From Loktanella sp. 5RATIMAR09 (GTDB lineage Bacteria > Pseudomonadota > Alphaproteobacteria > Rhodobacterales > Rhodobacteraceae), in contig NZ_LJAL01000001.1 in the NCBI RefSeq assembly GCF_001419985.1, forward strand, positions 545,626-609,625: DNA of 64,000 nt, read 5' to 3'. How positions within the stretch are numbered: position 1 is the stretch's first letter; each line of letters starts with the position of its first letter. The notes below the pieces were generated by a model. It saw only the letters and a list, made by a program, of their open reading frames with translations. It was not told the origin of the DNA and did no database searches. Shown one piece after another: positions 35,718 through 44,424 of this stretch. Made by a program: the position numbers and the translations under genes.

Positions 35718-37010
35718 ATGGTTGATATCGCAACACGGGTCTGGAACCACAAGTGGAAGATCGATCCGATCGTGCGGTCCTTGATCGATACCGACTTTTA
35801 CAAACTGCTCATGTGCCAGTCTGTTTTCCGCAATCATCCGGACACGCATGTGTCCTTTTCCCTGATCAACCGTACGAAAACCATCCGTCTGGCCGAACTG
35901 GTGGATGAGGGCGAATTGCGTGAGCAGCTTGACCATATCCGGTCCCTGCGGCTGACGCGCGGCGAAAGTACGTGGCTGCGCGGCAATACCTTTTACGGCA
36001 AACGCCAGATGTTCACCCCCGCCTTTATGGAGTGGTTCGAGAACTTGCAGTTGCCACCCTACCATCTGGAAAAGAAAGACGGGCAATACGAGCTGACTTT
36101 TGAAGGCACATGGCCTGAGGTGATGCTGTGGGAAATCCCCGCCCTAGCGGTGATCATGGAATTGCGCAGTCGCGCCGTGCTCAAGGACATGGGCAGGTTT
36201 GAATTGCAGGTGCTTTACGCACGCGCGATGACCAAGCTGTGGGAAAAAATCGGCCAGCTGCGCACGATCCCTGATCTGCGGGTTGCGGATTTCGGAACGC
36301 GGCGGCGGCATTCCTATCTGTGGCAGGACTGGTGCGTGCAGGCCATGATGGAAGGCTTGGGTGATAAATTTACGGGCACATCGAATTGCCGCATTGCGAT
36401 GATGCGCGAAATCGAGGCGATCGGGACCAACGCCCATGAATTGCCGATGGTCTATGCGGCACTGGCCGCAAGCGACGATGCGCTGCGGCAATCGCCCTAT
36501 GATGTGCTGGCCGATTGGCAGGAAGAACACGACGGCAATCTGCGCATCATCCTGCCCGATACTTTTGGGACCAAAGGCTTCCTCCAAGGCGCTCCTGACT
36601 GGCTGGCAGGATGGACCGGCATTCGTGTCGATAGCGGCGATCCTGCGGCGGGGGCCGAAACCGCGATTGACTGGTGGACGTCGCGGGGCGAAGACCCGCG
36701 CGACAAGCTGGTTATTTTTTCCGACGGGCTTGATGTGGAAAAGATAGTCGAACTGCATAAACAATTCGCCGGCCGCGTGCGTGTGTCCTTCGGCTGGGGC
36801 ACGATGCTGACGAATGACTTCAAGGGGCTGGTCGCCGACGACGGGCTCGCGCCGTTTTCACTCGTCTGCAAAGCGGTGTCTGCCAATGGCCGACCCACCG
36901 TAAAACTGAGCGACAATCCCAACAAGGCAATGGGACCCGAGGATGAGGTCGCGCGCTACAAGCGTGTGTTCGGTGTCGGTGCGCAAAAAGCAATTGAGGT
37001 CTCGGTCTAG
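35718..37010 (+). CDS. pncB: Nicotinate phosphoribosyltransferase
   Basis: 430 residues from MVDIATRVWNHKWKIDP; GGGGAACTG precedes. PncB motifs: LIDTDFYKLLMCQSVF, DFGTRRRHSYLWQDW, GTSNCRIAM with the autophosphorylated-histidine region, and FGWGTMLTNDF. It makes nicotinate mononucleotide from nicotinate and PRPP with ATP. The 24 extra in-frame codons upstream lie over the leader of the divergent gene and are not used, judging by the ribosome site. Confidence 0.95.
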   Translation: MVDIATRVWNHKWKIDPIVRSLIDTDFYKLLMCQSVFRNHPDTHVSFSLINRTKTIRLAELVDEGELREQLDHIRSLRLTRGESTWLRGNTFYGKRQMFTPAFMEWFENLQLPPYHLEKKDGQYELTFEGTWPEVMLWEIPALAVIMELRSRAVLKDMGRFELQVLYARAMTKLWEKIGQLRTIPDLRVADFGTRRRHSYLWQDWCVQAMMEGLGDKFTGTSNCRIAMMREIEAIGTNAHELPMVYAALAASDDALRQSPYDVLADWQEEHDGNLRIILPDTFGTKGFLQGAPDWLAGWTGIRVDSGDPAAGAETAIDWWTSRGEDPRDKLVIFSDGLDVEKIVELHKQFAGRVRVSFGWGTMLTNDFKGLVADDGLAPFSLVCKAVSANGRPTVKLSDNPNKAMGPEDEVARYKRVFGVGAQKAIEVSV

Positions 37011-37094
37011 CAACGCACCTCGTGTCGCCTTGTTGTGCAGCAGGCAGGGCCGCGGTGTTTTCCTTGCGGGCAATGCGGGCGGTTTTGAGGTATA

Positions 37095-38192
37095 CTAGGC
37101 AAATGCGGTTACATGTCTGGGTGCGTCATAGGCGATCTGCGCACGATTCTTGCCAGCCTGTTTCGCGAGCATGAGTTGGGCGTCGGCCTTTTCGATCATT
37201 TCATCAATGGGCATTTCTGTTGTTGTCCAAAAGGCGCCGATGCTGATGGAAACATCAAATGAGACGCTGTCGTAGGTCATAGCCTGATCCGAGATCGCGG
37301 TGCGCACCCTATCTGCAAATGATTGAACATCACATGCACCCAATTGGGGTGCGTAAATTGAAAATTCATCACCACCATGCCGCGAAAACAACGCGTCCTC
37401 GCGAATACTGTCTTTGATGCGCGCGGCTAGTATTGCCAGCGCCGCGTCACCTGCGCCATGCCCATAGCTGTCATTCACGTGTTTGAAATTGTCGACGTCG
37501 AAATATAGCAACGCGTGGCCAGCTTGAGCATCGTGACGCCGCATACCTATGGCCGCATTCAAACCGCGCCTGTTCAAAAGATTGGTGAGCGCGTCTGTTT
37601 CAGCATGAATTGTCAGTTCCTTGTTCTCTTCAACAAACCGGAGTTCGCGCCGAAACACCAAACCGATGGCAACCATGCTCAGAACATTCGCGGCCATCAG
37701 CGTGGGTGTGACGTCGGTGATCAATTGCATTGCCATCTGGTAAGGAAGCACGAAAAAAGCCACCACCGATGCCGTCAAAGCAACGCCCAACAATGCGTCA
37801 TTGAGGATGGGGTTCTTTACTTTCGGGCCGATGAAACGCGTCCATCCAAGCGCAATGCCAAAAGCAAGAAACAGCCCCAGAACACCGGGCGCAACCCCTG
37901 CTCCCCCAATGATGACGCGGCAAACCAACCCGAATGATACCGCAACGACGCCGGCAACAGGGCCAACAAATACAACAGCGGAAGCAATCATTGGCGTTCG
38001 TGTGTCAAAGATCAGGCCCTCGCCCAGACTAAGCGGGTTCGTCATGCCCAGAATCACGATGACACCAAAAAGGACGCCAAATACGCTCTGTTCAAATTTT
38101 GATGCATGAAATCGGCGCAAAACCGCATTGAAAAGAAAAGCGAGGCACATCAGGGCGATTACCGGCGGTAGCAAGGCAGACAGGTTGAGCAT
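37095..38192 (-). CDS. Diguanylate cyclase with 5TMR-LYT-type membrane sensor
   Basis: 365 residues. Residues 1 to about 185 hold five to six helices with the 5TM receptor LytS/YhcK pattern (LIFDTRTPMIASAVVFVGPVAGVVA, CRVIIGGAG). The GGDEF domain follows (TDALTNLLNRRGLN, YFDVDNFKHVNDSYGHGAGD, SRHGGDEFSIY); the active-site GGDEF is intact. The allosteric RxxD inhibition site is not: RED precedes with the aspartate one residue off. It should synthesise c-di-GMP. It stands alone, with arfB upstream on the same strand. Confidence 0.9.
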   Translation of the reverse strand: MLNLSALLPPVIALMCLAFLFNAVLRRFHASKFEQSVFGVLFGVIVILGMTNPLSLGEGLIFDTRTPMIASAVVFVGPVAGVVAVSFGLVCRVIIGGAGVAPGVLGLFLAFGIALGWTRFIGPKVKNPILNDALLGVALTASVVAFFVLPYQMAMQLITDVTPTLMAANVLSMVAIGLVFRRELRFVEENKELTIHAETDALTNLLNRRGLNAAIGMRRHDAQAGHALLYFDVDNFKHVNDSYGHGAGDAALAILAARIKDSIREDALFSRHGGDEFSIYAPQLGACDVQSFADRVRTAISDQAMTYDSVSFDVSISIGAFWTTTEMPIDEMIEKADAQLMLAKQAGKNRAQIAYDAPRHVTAFA

Positions 38193-38273
38193 TTATAGGC
38201 GTCCAAAATCGAATACGCGCCAGTGTTCACTATTTGTCTTAACAACCGGTAAGCCCGGCGAGGTCTATTTGGC

Positions 38274-38690
38274 CTAATCCTCGACCTTTCCGCGCAGGGC
38301 TTTGACTTCGGCGCGTGCTTTTTTGCCGGCCAGACGCCGCTTGACAGACCCATAAGTAGGCTTGGTGGGGATCCTGCGTTTGGGCTTCTCGCAGGCGCGT
38401 TTGATCAGTTCCGCCAGCCGGTCGCGCGCGATCTCGCGATTTCGGGCCTGGCTGCGGGTCTCTTGTACAAAGATCACAACCGCACCGTCCTTGGTCCATT
38501 TCTGCCCCGCCAGCCGCCGCAGCCGCGCCTTGACCGCCTCGGGCACATGCGGGGAACGGGCCGCCTCAAAGCGCAGCTCGACCGCCGTGGACACTTTGTT
38601 CACGTTCTGCCCGCCGGGGCCCGACGACCGCGCAAAGCTCTCGGTCAGCTCCCAATCGGCAATCTCGATCTGATCGTTGATGCGCATCAT
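38274..38690 (-). CDS. arfB: Alternative ribosome-rescue factor ArfB (YaeJ/ICT1)
   Basis: 138 residues. The GGQ peptide-release motif is in FARSSGPGGQNVNKVSTAVELRF. The basic C-terminal tail (KPKRRIPTKPTYGSVKRRLAGKKARAEVK) is the part that enters the empty mRNA channel. It hydrolyses peptidyl-tRNA on stalled ribosomes. AAGGCAAG precedes the start; ATG 38690 or 38687. Confidence 0.94.
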   Translation of the reverse strand: MMRINDQIEIADWELTESFARSSGPGGQNVNKVSTAVELRFEAARSPHVPEAVKARLRRLAGQKWTKDGAVVIFVQETRSQARNREIARDRLAELIKRACEKPKRRIPTKPTYGSVKRRLAGKKARAEVKALRGKVED

Positions 38691-38773
38691 CTTGCCTTAA
38701 ATACTCCTGCCGGAGGCTCCGAAGGTCGCAACTACACCTGTAGGTATAGGTTCTATACGCGGCCAACCGCATA

Positions 38774-38810
38774 AGAAAAAGGGCCACCCCGGCGAACGGG
38801 ATGGCCCTTT
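38774..38810 (-). terminator. Terminator of the leftward transcript from the yhhQ side
   Basis: Stem AAAGGGCCA-CCCG/CGGG-TGGCCCTTT with one C-A mismatch and loop GCGAA; on the minus strand it is followed by TTTTTC. It ends the non-coding region described at 38811-38950. Confidence 0.8.
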
Positions 38811-38950
38811 CCTGAATTTCGGAGGTGGGTCGGTTAGGATCACCACCTTGGGTTCACGTCAGCCAAGGGCTGCCCTAGCTGCGGTCCTCCCAAGTTGTCC
38901 CGACACACTTCTCCAATAGCTCATGATGCACTGGATCACCTCCTTTCAAA
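38811..38950 (-). ncRNA. Possible small RNA or micro-ORF region with 16S-tail complement
   Basis: Between yhhQ and a strong minus-strand terminator. On the minus strand bases 38947-38932 read GAAAGGAGGTGATCCA, the exact complement of the last 16 bases of typical 16S rRNA. A second, imperfect copy (AAGGTGGTGATCC) lies at 38849-38837, and an anti-SD-like CCCACCTCC at 38829-38821. Two micro-ORFs follow the first copy: GTG 38931 (18 codons, ending EDRS) and ATG 38924 (21 codons, ending RAALG). Whether it is a regulatory RNA, a leader peptide or both is not known. Confidence 0.4.
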
Positions 38951-39018
38951 TGTTTCGCCTGAAAACAGAAAACCACAGATTTGGTATATTTCAAGTAAAA
39001 AGATACCTGATCTCGTGT

Positions 39019-39660
39019 TTATGCGCTGCGCAGCAGCATACGCGTTACAATGAAGCGAAATGGTACCAAAGCGAGCAGCGCGATGCTGAGCTTCACGCCC
39101 CAGTCAGCCACTGCCAATGTGACCCATAGCGGCATTTCAGGGCCGGTCAGCAGGAAGGGTGCGGCATCCTGCGCCCACATCACTTCTTCGGCGGCGGATG
39201 CGCTTAACCCGTTGAAAACGGCTGCAAATGCAATGGAAAAGAAGATCACCGTATCGACGGTTGAACCGACCAGCGTGCTGCCCAGAGGGGCCTTCCACCA
39301 CGATCCGTCACGCAGGCGGTCGAACACCATAATATCAAGCAATTGCGCAATCAGGAACGCCGTCGCCGATCCGATCGCCACACGCAGCGCAACGGCGGCA
39401 TATTCAAACCCGTCGCCTTGGATCATGATCCGGCTGCCGATCAGCGAACAGATGATGCCGACAACCAGACCGGAGAAGACGACCTTACGTGCCGCAGACG
39501 GCCCGTAGACGCGGTTCATCACGTCGGTGACAAGAAAGGCCAGCGGATAGGTGAACGCCCCCCATGTCAAAAGCCCGTCGAGAAGCAGAAACTGCACAAG
39601 GATGTTGGACGCCACAACGATAGTGGCCATGGCGAGAACGCCGGGAAGGATACGTGTCAT
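39019..39660 (-). CDS. yhhQ: Queuosine precursor transporter, YhhQ/VUT family
   Basis: 213 residues from MTRILPGVLAMATIVVASN; six membrane helices. Family motifs: LLTWGAFTYPLAFLVTDVMNRVYGP and LGSTLVGSTVDTVIFFSIAF. E. coli YhhQ imports preQ0/preQ1 for tRNA queuosine. A TTG seven codons upstream is an alternative start. The ribosome site is weak. Downstream on the same strand is the 16S-tail-complementary region. Confidence 0.9.
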   Translation of the reverse strand: MTRILPGVLAMATIVVASNILVQFLLLDGLLTWGAFTYPLAFLVTDVMNRVYGPSAARKVVFSGLVVGIICSLIGSRIMIQGDGFEYAAVALRVAIGSATAFLIAQLLDIMVFDRLRDGSWWKAPLGSTLVGSTVDTVIFFSIAFAAVFNGLSASAAEEVMWAQDAAPFLLTGPEMPLWVTLAVADWGVKLSIALLALVPFRFIVTRMLLRSA

Positions 39661-39733
39661 GCGATAAATCCGTTTTGACAAGGTTGCGGCACTTGGCCCT
39701 CGAGCGAGGACAGGGCGAGTTAACGCTCTCTGG

Positions 39734-40585
39734 CTACTCCGTCAATCGGTATTCGACGATCTCGGTCCGTTGGAACATGCGAAAGTTGTCGTCGGAAATC
39801 AGCGTGATCCGCAACCCCTGCGCGTCTTGCCAGACACTGATCCCTTCAAGGTTATCATGTGTGCGCAGGCCTGTTTCGAGAATGGTTTCTTCCTTGCGCC
39901 CGTCCAGATCAAACCGCCTGATACGGCTGCGGAACCCGATGCCGGTAAAGTCGCGTTCGAGCACATAGAGCCTGCCATCGGGGCCGACATCCGCGCCGAC
40001 AGGCAGGAAATGCCCCGCGCGCGTGATATCAAATGGCTGATCCCAGACACCGTCTTTGAGTTTGAAAACAGGGAAAGGCCGCGTTGCCAGCCCTGACCTT
40101 TCGGGCATGGCGTAAAGCGCCCCGTCCGGCCCAATCGCCAAGGCCTCAAGCCCCGCATTGGGTTGAAAGGCGTCAAAGTCCCGCGCCGATATGAGTTCGG
40201 ATCCGGGCCGGTCAACGTCTGCAAAGGATCGCACCCCGTCCTCGCCCTCAAACGAAATATAGAGCGTGCCGTCCGGCCCGATAGCGAGCCCTTCGCTATC
40301 GTTCAAGTCATCGGCGAGCGGTGCGCGGGTTGGTCCGAGCAGACGCCGCAAGATGTCGAGTTCGATGCCGGTAATCGCGTCTCCCTCGCGTATGAATGTG
40401 CCGCGCGCGATGCTGCTACGGTCTGTCAGCGCAACAAAAGCCATGCCATCGGCAGTCACCTCAATGGCTGAAAACCCGCCAAAAAGCTGGTCGCTCACCC
40501 GCCAGTCATAGCTGCCAAGATACGTAACCTCGGCATAGGCAGGCAGGGCCCTGAGCAGGGCCAAGAGGCATAAAAAGCGGAACAC
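39734..40585 (-). CDS. Phytase-like esterase domain protein, secreted
   Basis: 283 residues beginning with GTG. A signal peptide (FLCLLALLRALPAYA) precedes a beta-propeller-like body with the repeated pattern GPDGxLY (LAIGPDGTLYISFE, LAIGPDGALYAMPE, VGPDGRLYVLERD) and NLEGISVWQD. This is the 'esterase-like activity of phytase' family (PF13449); the substrate is unknown. Its GTG comes immediately after the mepA stop, so the two are coupled. Confidence 0.8.
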   Translation of the reverse strand: MFRFLCLLALLRALPAYAEVTYLGSYDWRVSDQLFGGFSAIEVTADGMAFVALTDRSSIARGTFIREGDAITGIELDILRRLLGPTRAPLADDLNDSEGLAIGPDGTLYISFEGEDGVRSFADVDRPGSELISARDFDAFQPNAGLEALAIGPDGALYAMPERSGLATRPFPVFKLKDGVWDQPFDITRAGHFLPVGADVGPDGRLYVLERDFTGIGFRSRIRRFDLDGRKEETILETGLRTHDNLEGISVWQDAQGLRITLISDDNFRMFQRTEIVEYRLTE

Positions 40586-41488
40586 TTACTGGGCGTTCAG
40601 GACCGCTTGGCACTGACCGGGCAGGTTCGCCATGGTCAGCTCTGCACGCGGTGTCGGGGGTGGCGCGTTCGGGTCCGGTGGTGGCGGGTTCAGGATGCGG
40701 TCGACCCATTCCTGTGCTTCGGTACAGCCATCGCCCGCAGGTGGTGGTGTCTGGTTCTCGCAACCCGCCGCACCCGCCGGACAATTCAGACGGACGTGGA
40801 AATGATAGTGATGGCCCCACCACGGGCGCACTTTGGACAGCCAGCTGCGATCACCGGTGGCCGAATTGCACATCGCGACCTTCGCACCGGGGAAGATAAA
40901 GATGCGCGCAGTGCGCGGGTCAGATGCCGCGGCGCGGACAATCGCCTCATGTTGGGGCGTCCAAAGGTCGTTGGTAAAGGCACCTGCATTGCGCCGCATC
41001 GAGATTGACGAAATGTTTTCACGCTCGGCCACTGTCAGGTCGAGCCGCTCGGGTGGCAACATCCAGACATCAATATCTAGACCGGTCTGGTGGCTGGCAT
41101 GTCCGGTCAGCATCGGGCCGCCGCGCGGCTGGCTCATATCGCCGATATAGAGCCCCGCCCATCCGGGTTGGGTGGCGGCAAAACGGCTGAGGTCGCGGAC
41201 ATAATCCAGCGTTTCGGGTTGCGCCCAATTGCGGTTGCGCGATAGCCGCATCGCTTGCCATGTCGGACCCGTTTCCTCCAGCTGCTCTGCGCCGGCCTGA
41301 CAGCCACGCGAATAGCCGCCAAAGGGTTGCGATGCTTGGGGCGAGCCGTTGGGTGCAGCGCCGAACAGCGTCTTGGCGATACGTGTGTCGTTGAAATTCT
41401 GGCTGGATAGGCTGACAACAGGCGGTTCTTCCGTCTGGCATGCGGCCAATCCAAGTGTAAGTACTGCTGCGATCAGGAAGCGGACCAT
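40586..41488 (-). CDS. mepA: Penicillin-insensitive murein endopeptidase MepA (lipoprotein)
   Basis: 300 residues. Lipobox LGLAACQT near residue 17. Zinc-site motifs of the MepA/LAS family: GPMLTGHASHQTGLDIDVWM and WWGHHYHFHVRL. It cleaves D-Ala-meso-DAP cross-links in peptidoglycan. The C-terminus has a proline run (NPPPPDPNAPPPTP). Its start overlaps the end of the upstream transporter by 16 bp. Confidence 0.93.
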   Translation of the reverse strand: MVRFLIAAVLTLGLAACQTEEPPVVSLSSQNFNDTRIAKTLFGAAPNGSPQASQPFGGYSRGCQAGAEQLEETGPTWQAMRLSRNRNWAQPETLDYVRDLSRFAATQPGWAGLYIGDMSQPRGGPMLTGHASHQTGLDIDVWMLPPERLDLTVAERENISSISMRRNAGAFTNDLWTPQHEAIVRAAASDPRTARIFIFPGAKVAMCNSATGDRSWLSKVRPWWGHHYHFHVRLNCPAGAAGCENQTPPPAGDGCTEAQEWVDRILNPPPPDPNAPPPTPRAELTMANLPGQCQAVLNAQ

Positions 41489-42849
41489 TCTGCGCGATCT
41501 CCGTCTTTATTCACCCACCGTAGCAACAAAAGCCCGATCAGGAAAAGAAAGATTACAGGCAAGAACCCTAATTGATTGCTACCGGTCATGATCGTGAACA
41601 AAGTGATCAGTGCAGGGGCAAGAAAAGCAGTGGCTTTGCCGGTCAGCGCAAACAGGCCGAAGGCCTCGGCAGGGCGGTCGGGATGGGTGTGGCGGACCAT
41701 CATCGACCGTGATGAGGCATAGACCGCGCCGCCTGCGCCACCGATGCAGACACCGCAAATATAGAAGATGATGTCAGGGATACCGGAACCCGCTGCGAAG
41801 GGGATGCTGAAAATGGCCTCGCGGGACATGCCCACAATGACGACAGAGACGAGGATCAGCACCCAGACCGCAACGCGAATGACAGGCTTGGGGCCGTACC
41901 GCGCATCCGCCAGACCGGAAAGCCATGTGGTGATCGCGGCGGCAATCGCAGCGATAATCCCGAACACGCCAATCTGGATCGTCTGCCAATCCAGCACCAG
42001 GGCCGCGTAGACGCCGCCAAAGGCGTAAAGCGCATTCAGGGCGTCACGGTAAAACATGGAGCCCAGAAGAAAGTTCAGCAGGCTCTTGCGGTGGAACACC
42101 GACCGCAGCGTTTCCATCAACTCGCCCCAAACCGCGCCCAGTTTCGTGGATTTCCGTTCAGCCTTGGGATCGTCGCGCACGAACATAAAGAAGGGGATGA
42201 TAAAGATGACGTACCAGATTGCGATGAACGGCCCGACAAACCGTGTGCCCTCGCGCGCCTCTGGGTCCAACCCGAACAGCGGGGCATTGCCCAACAGGGT
42301 GACACCCTGATCGTTCTCGGCAAAGAGCAGCAGCATGATAAAGAGCGATGTCACACCCCCCCAATAGCCAAAGGCAGCACCCGAGCCGGAAATCCGCCCG
42401 ACTTCTTTGTCATTGCCCAGCGATGGCAGGATGGCGTTGACAAAGTTCAATGCGCTCTCGGCGGCAAAGAAGCCCACATAGAACATCACGAGCACAAGGA
42501 CGAGCGACGATCCGTCCGGTGTCAGCCCCCACAACATGAAGGTGGTGACAACATAAATGACCGAGAAGAACGCGATCCACGGCATCTTGCGGCCCGAGTT
42601 ATCGGCGAATGCGCCCAGAAACGGCGCAGTAAATGCAATCAGTAGCCCTGCAACGGTTTGGCCCGCCGACCAGACCCATTGCGCCTGCGCGTCGGCCGCG
42701 CTCTCGGACATGCCGGTGCTGAAGAAATACTCGGTCGCGACAACGGCGAAATACGGGCCAAAGATGAAGGTCAGGCCGAGCGTATAAAAAGGCTGCGATG
42801 CCCAATCAAAGGCCATCCAGCCCCAGATGCGTTTCTTTGCGACTGCCAT
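41473..42849 (-). CDS. MFS transporter of the UMF1/Atg22 type
   Basis: 458 residues, 12 membrane helices. WGWMAFDWASQPFYTLGLTFIFGPYF and GGAGGAVYASSRSMMVRHTHPDRPAEAFGLFALTGKATAF match the UMF1 group related to yeast Atg22. Likely an amino-acid or nutrient exporter; not defined. It overlaps mepA by 16 bp, so transporter, mepA and the phytase-like gene form one leftward unit. Confidence 0.88.
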   Translation of the reverse strand: MAVAKKRIWGWMAFDWASQPFYTLGLTFIFGPYFAVVATEYFFSTGMSESAADAQAQWVWSAGQTVAGLLIAFTAPFLGAFADNSGRKMPWIAFFSVIYVVTTFMLWGLTPDGSSLVLVLVMFYVGFFAAESALNFVNAILPSLGNDKEVGRISGSGAAFGYWGGVTSLFIMLLLFAENDQGVTLLGNAPLFGLDPEAREGTRFVGPFIAIWYVIFIIPFFMFVRDDPKAERKSTKLGAVWGELMETLRSVFHRKSLLNFLLGSMFYRDALNALYAFGGVYAALVLDWQTIQIGVFGIIAAIAAAITTWLSGLADARYGPKPVIRVAVWVLILVSVVIVGMSREAIFSIPFAAGSGIPDIIFYICGVCIGGAGGAVYASSRSMMVRHTHPDRPAEAFGLFALTGKATAFLAPALITLFTIMTGSNQLGFLPVIFLFLIGLLLLRWVNKDGDRAEWSAS

Positions 42850-42914
42850 ATTCTTGTTCCTGCTCTTCCCTGACGGGATAAGACACAGATAAGCCTATGG
42901 CTGGCAAGAAATCT

Positions 42915-43460
42915 TTAGTGCGACGTGCCGTCGTCCGCGGGTGGCCAGGGGCGGGTGTTATCCGCATCAATCCAGGCCTGGACCCAAGCAGGCTTGTCTG
43001 GCGAGGGTTGATCCAGGCCAACGGCCGCAAAAACGCGGGCCGGGTCAATGATGCCGTTCTTGTCTGTCACCGCCGACCGGAACAGGGCTTGCACAGCACA
43101 TTCGTCGCCGATCCATATCGTTTGCTCGATATAGAAAAAGCGGTCGCTCCAACCGACCGCCTTGCTGACGATACGGAACTTGACGAATGGCCTGATCCGC
43201 CTGCGATAACGGATCGAGGCCCCCGCGATTGTCAGGCCCCATCCATTCTGCCGCAGGGCGCGCAGCAAGCCCACGCGTTGGGCCAGCCCTGTCCGGCCAA
43301 GATCAAGAATGGTCAGAATACGCCCATTGTTCATTTCAAGGTAGTAATCAATGTCCTGCGGCCAGCAGCGGTGATGCGACACATGGCTGTCCAAAGGGTG
43401 CAGCGGGGGCATCTTCTTGGCTTTGAGAGCCTCTTTGATCACGCGGATAATCGGGTACAT
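42915..43460 (-). CDS. Acyl-CoA thioesterase-like (4HBT hot-dog) protein
   Basis: 181 residues from MYPIIRVIKEALKAKK with AAAGGA before the ATG. The hot-dog fold pattern DIDYYLEMNNGRILTILDLGRTGL, then RYRRRIRPFVKFRIVSKAVGW and FFYIEQTIW, resembles the THEM6/4HBT thioesterases that act on fatty acyl-CoA. The catalytic aspartate position in the DIDYYLEMNNG loop is kept. A longer start at 43514 lacks support. Confidence 0.75.
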   Translation of the reverse strand: MYPIIRVIKEALKAKKMPPLHPLDSHVSHHRCWPQDIDYYLEMNNGRILTILDLGRTGLAQRVGLLRALRQNGWGLTIAGASIRYRRRIRPFVKFRIVSKAVGWSDRFFYIEQTIWIGDECAVQALFRSAVTDKNGIIDPARVFAAVGLDQPSPDKPAWVQAWIDADNTRPWPPADDGTSH

Positions 43461-43598
43461 GGGCGGTATCCTTTCTGGCTCTCGGGGAATGCGCCCACCT
43501 GACGTGAACGTCAACTTTAACCTCGCGGCACCCCTTGGGCTTGTCGTGGCGCGCGCAAGCCCTTAGATCGTGGCAAAGAGTTCAAAAAGGCCGCTTAC

Positions 43599-43886
43599 AT
43601 GCTGACAATAATCCAAGCCCTTCTGCTGATCATTGGTGTGATCCGGTTCTTTGTTATTGCGCATTTCATCATGAGCTGGCTGATCCGGTTCGAGGTCTTG
43701 AACATCCGCCAAGAATTTGTGGGTCAGGTCTGGTACGGGTTGGAGCGTGTTCTGGAGCCGATCTATAGCCGCGTACGCCGGTTTATGCCGGATCTGGGCG
43801 GGATTGACCTGTCACCGATCGTTGTGCTGGTCGGCCTTGAAATCCTGCGAATCTTCTTGATCAACAACATGTTGGCATTCGCCTAG
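43599..43886 (+). CDS. YggT-family membrane protein
   Basis: 95 residues with two hydrophobic helices around RFFVIAHFIMSWLIRFEVLN and LSPIVVLVGLEILRIFLI. The middle segment LERVLEPIYSRVRRFMPDLGGIDLSP is the YggT signature. The family is tied to osmotic tolerance and cell-division/membrane organisation; the precise role is unclear. Confidence 0.9.
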   Translation: MLTIIQALLLIIGVIRFFVIAHFIMSWLIRFEVLNIRQEFVGQVWYGLERVLEPIYSRVRRFMPDLGGIDLSPIVVLVGLEILRIFLINNMLAFA

Positions 43887-44014
43887 TCTGGTTTTTGCCG
43901 ATCGGGGGTTTAATTTCCCGCAAAGAGTTGCGCTGGGGCAGAAATTGCTCAAAACTGTGTGCATTGGGGCAACGTGGCGCACCGCAATGCCGCCGCACAA
44001 CGGGAAAGAGCGAC

Positions 44015-44416
44015 ATGGGTTTTCTTAATCTGAGCAAAAAAGGTATCGCAATCGCGCTTTCGGCGCAGATTGTTCTTGCCACGCAGGCTGTGACAATGGC
44101 GCAGGCCGAAATGCTTGGCACAGATGCAGCGATCAGCAAGTACACCGCTTTGGCGAACCGCAACGCGCTGATGGACGAAATACAGCGCGATGAGATCCGC
44201 GCCGAGATTGAAGCGCTTGGCGTTGATCCTGCCGAGGCCGAGGCCCGTTTGGCTGCGCTGTCCGACGCTGAGATCGCCACGATGCTGACGCAGATGGAGA
44301 ATGACAGTGCCGGCGCCGATATCGTGGGCACTATTTTCACTATTTTTGTGATCCTGCTGGTCACTGATCTGCTGTGCTTTACACGCTTCTTCAACTTTAC
44401 CCGGTGCGTCCGCTAG
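44015..44416 (+). CDS. PA2779-family protein
   Basis: 133 residues. An N-terminal hydrophobic segment (KKGIAIALSAQIVLATQAVTMAQA) looks like a signal peptide, the centre is helical (MDEIQRDEIRAEIEALGVDPAEAEARLAALSDAEIATML) and the C-terminus is a membrane helix (GTIFTIFVILLVTDLLCFTRFF). This matches the PA2779 family that is always next to a PA2778-type cysteine peptidase, as here. Function unknown. AAAGAG precedes the ATG. Confidence 0.8.
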   Translation: MGFLNLSKKGIAIALSAQIVLATQAVTMAQAEMLGTDAAISKYTALANRNALMDEIQRDEIRAEIEALGVDPAEAEARLAALSDAEIATMLTQMENDSAGADIVGTIFTIFVILLVTDLLCFTRFFNFTRCVR

Positions 44417-44424
44417 GCGCATTT

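Noticed and set aside
38932..38947. A fragment of a 16S rRNA gene
   Set aside because: Only 16 bases match; the bases before and after show no rRNA similarity, so it is not an rRNA remnant.
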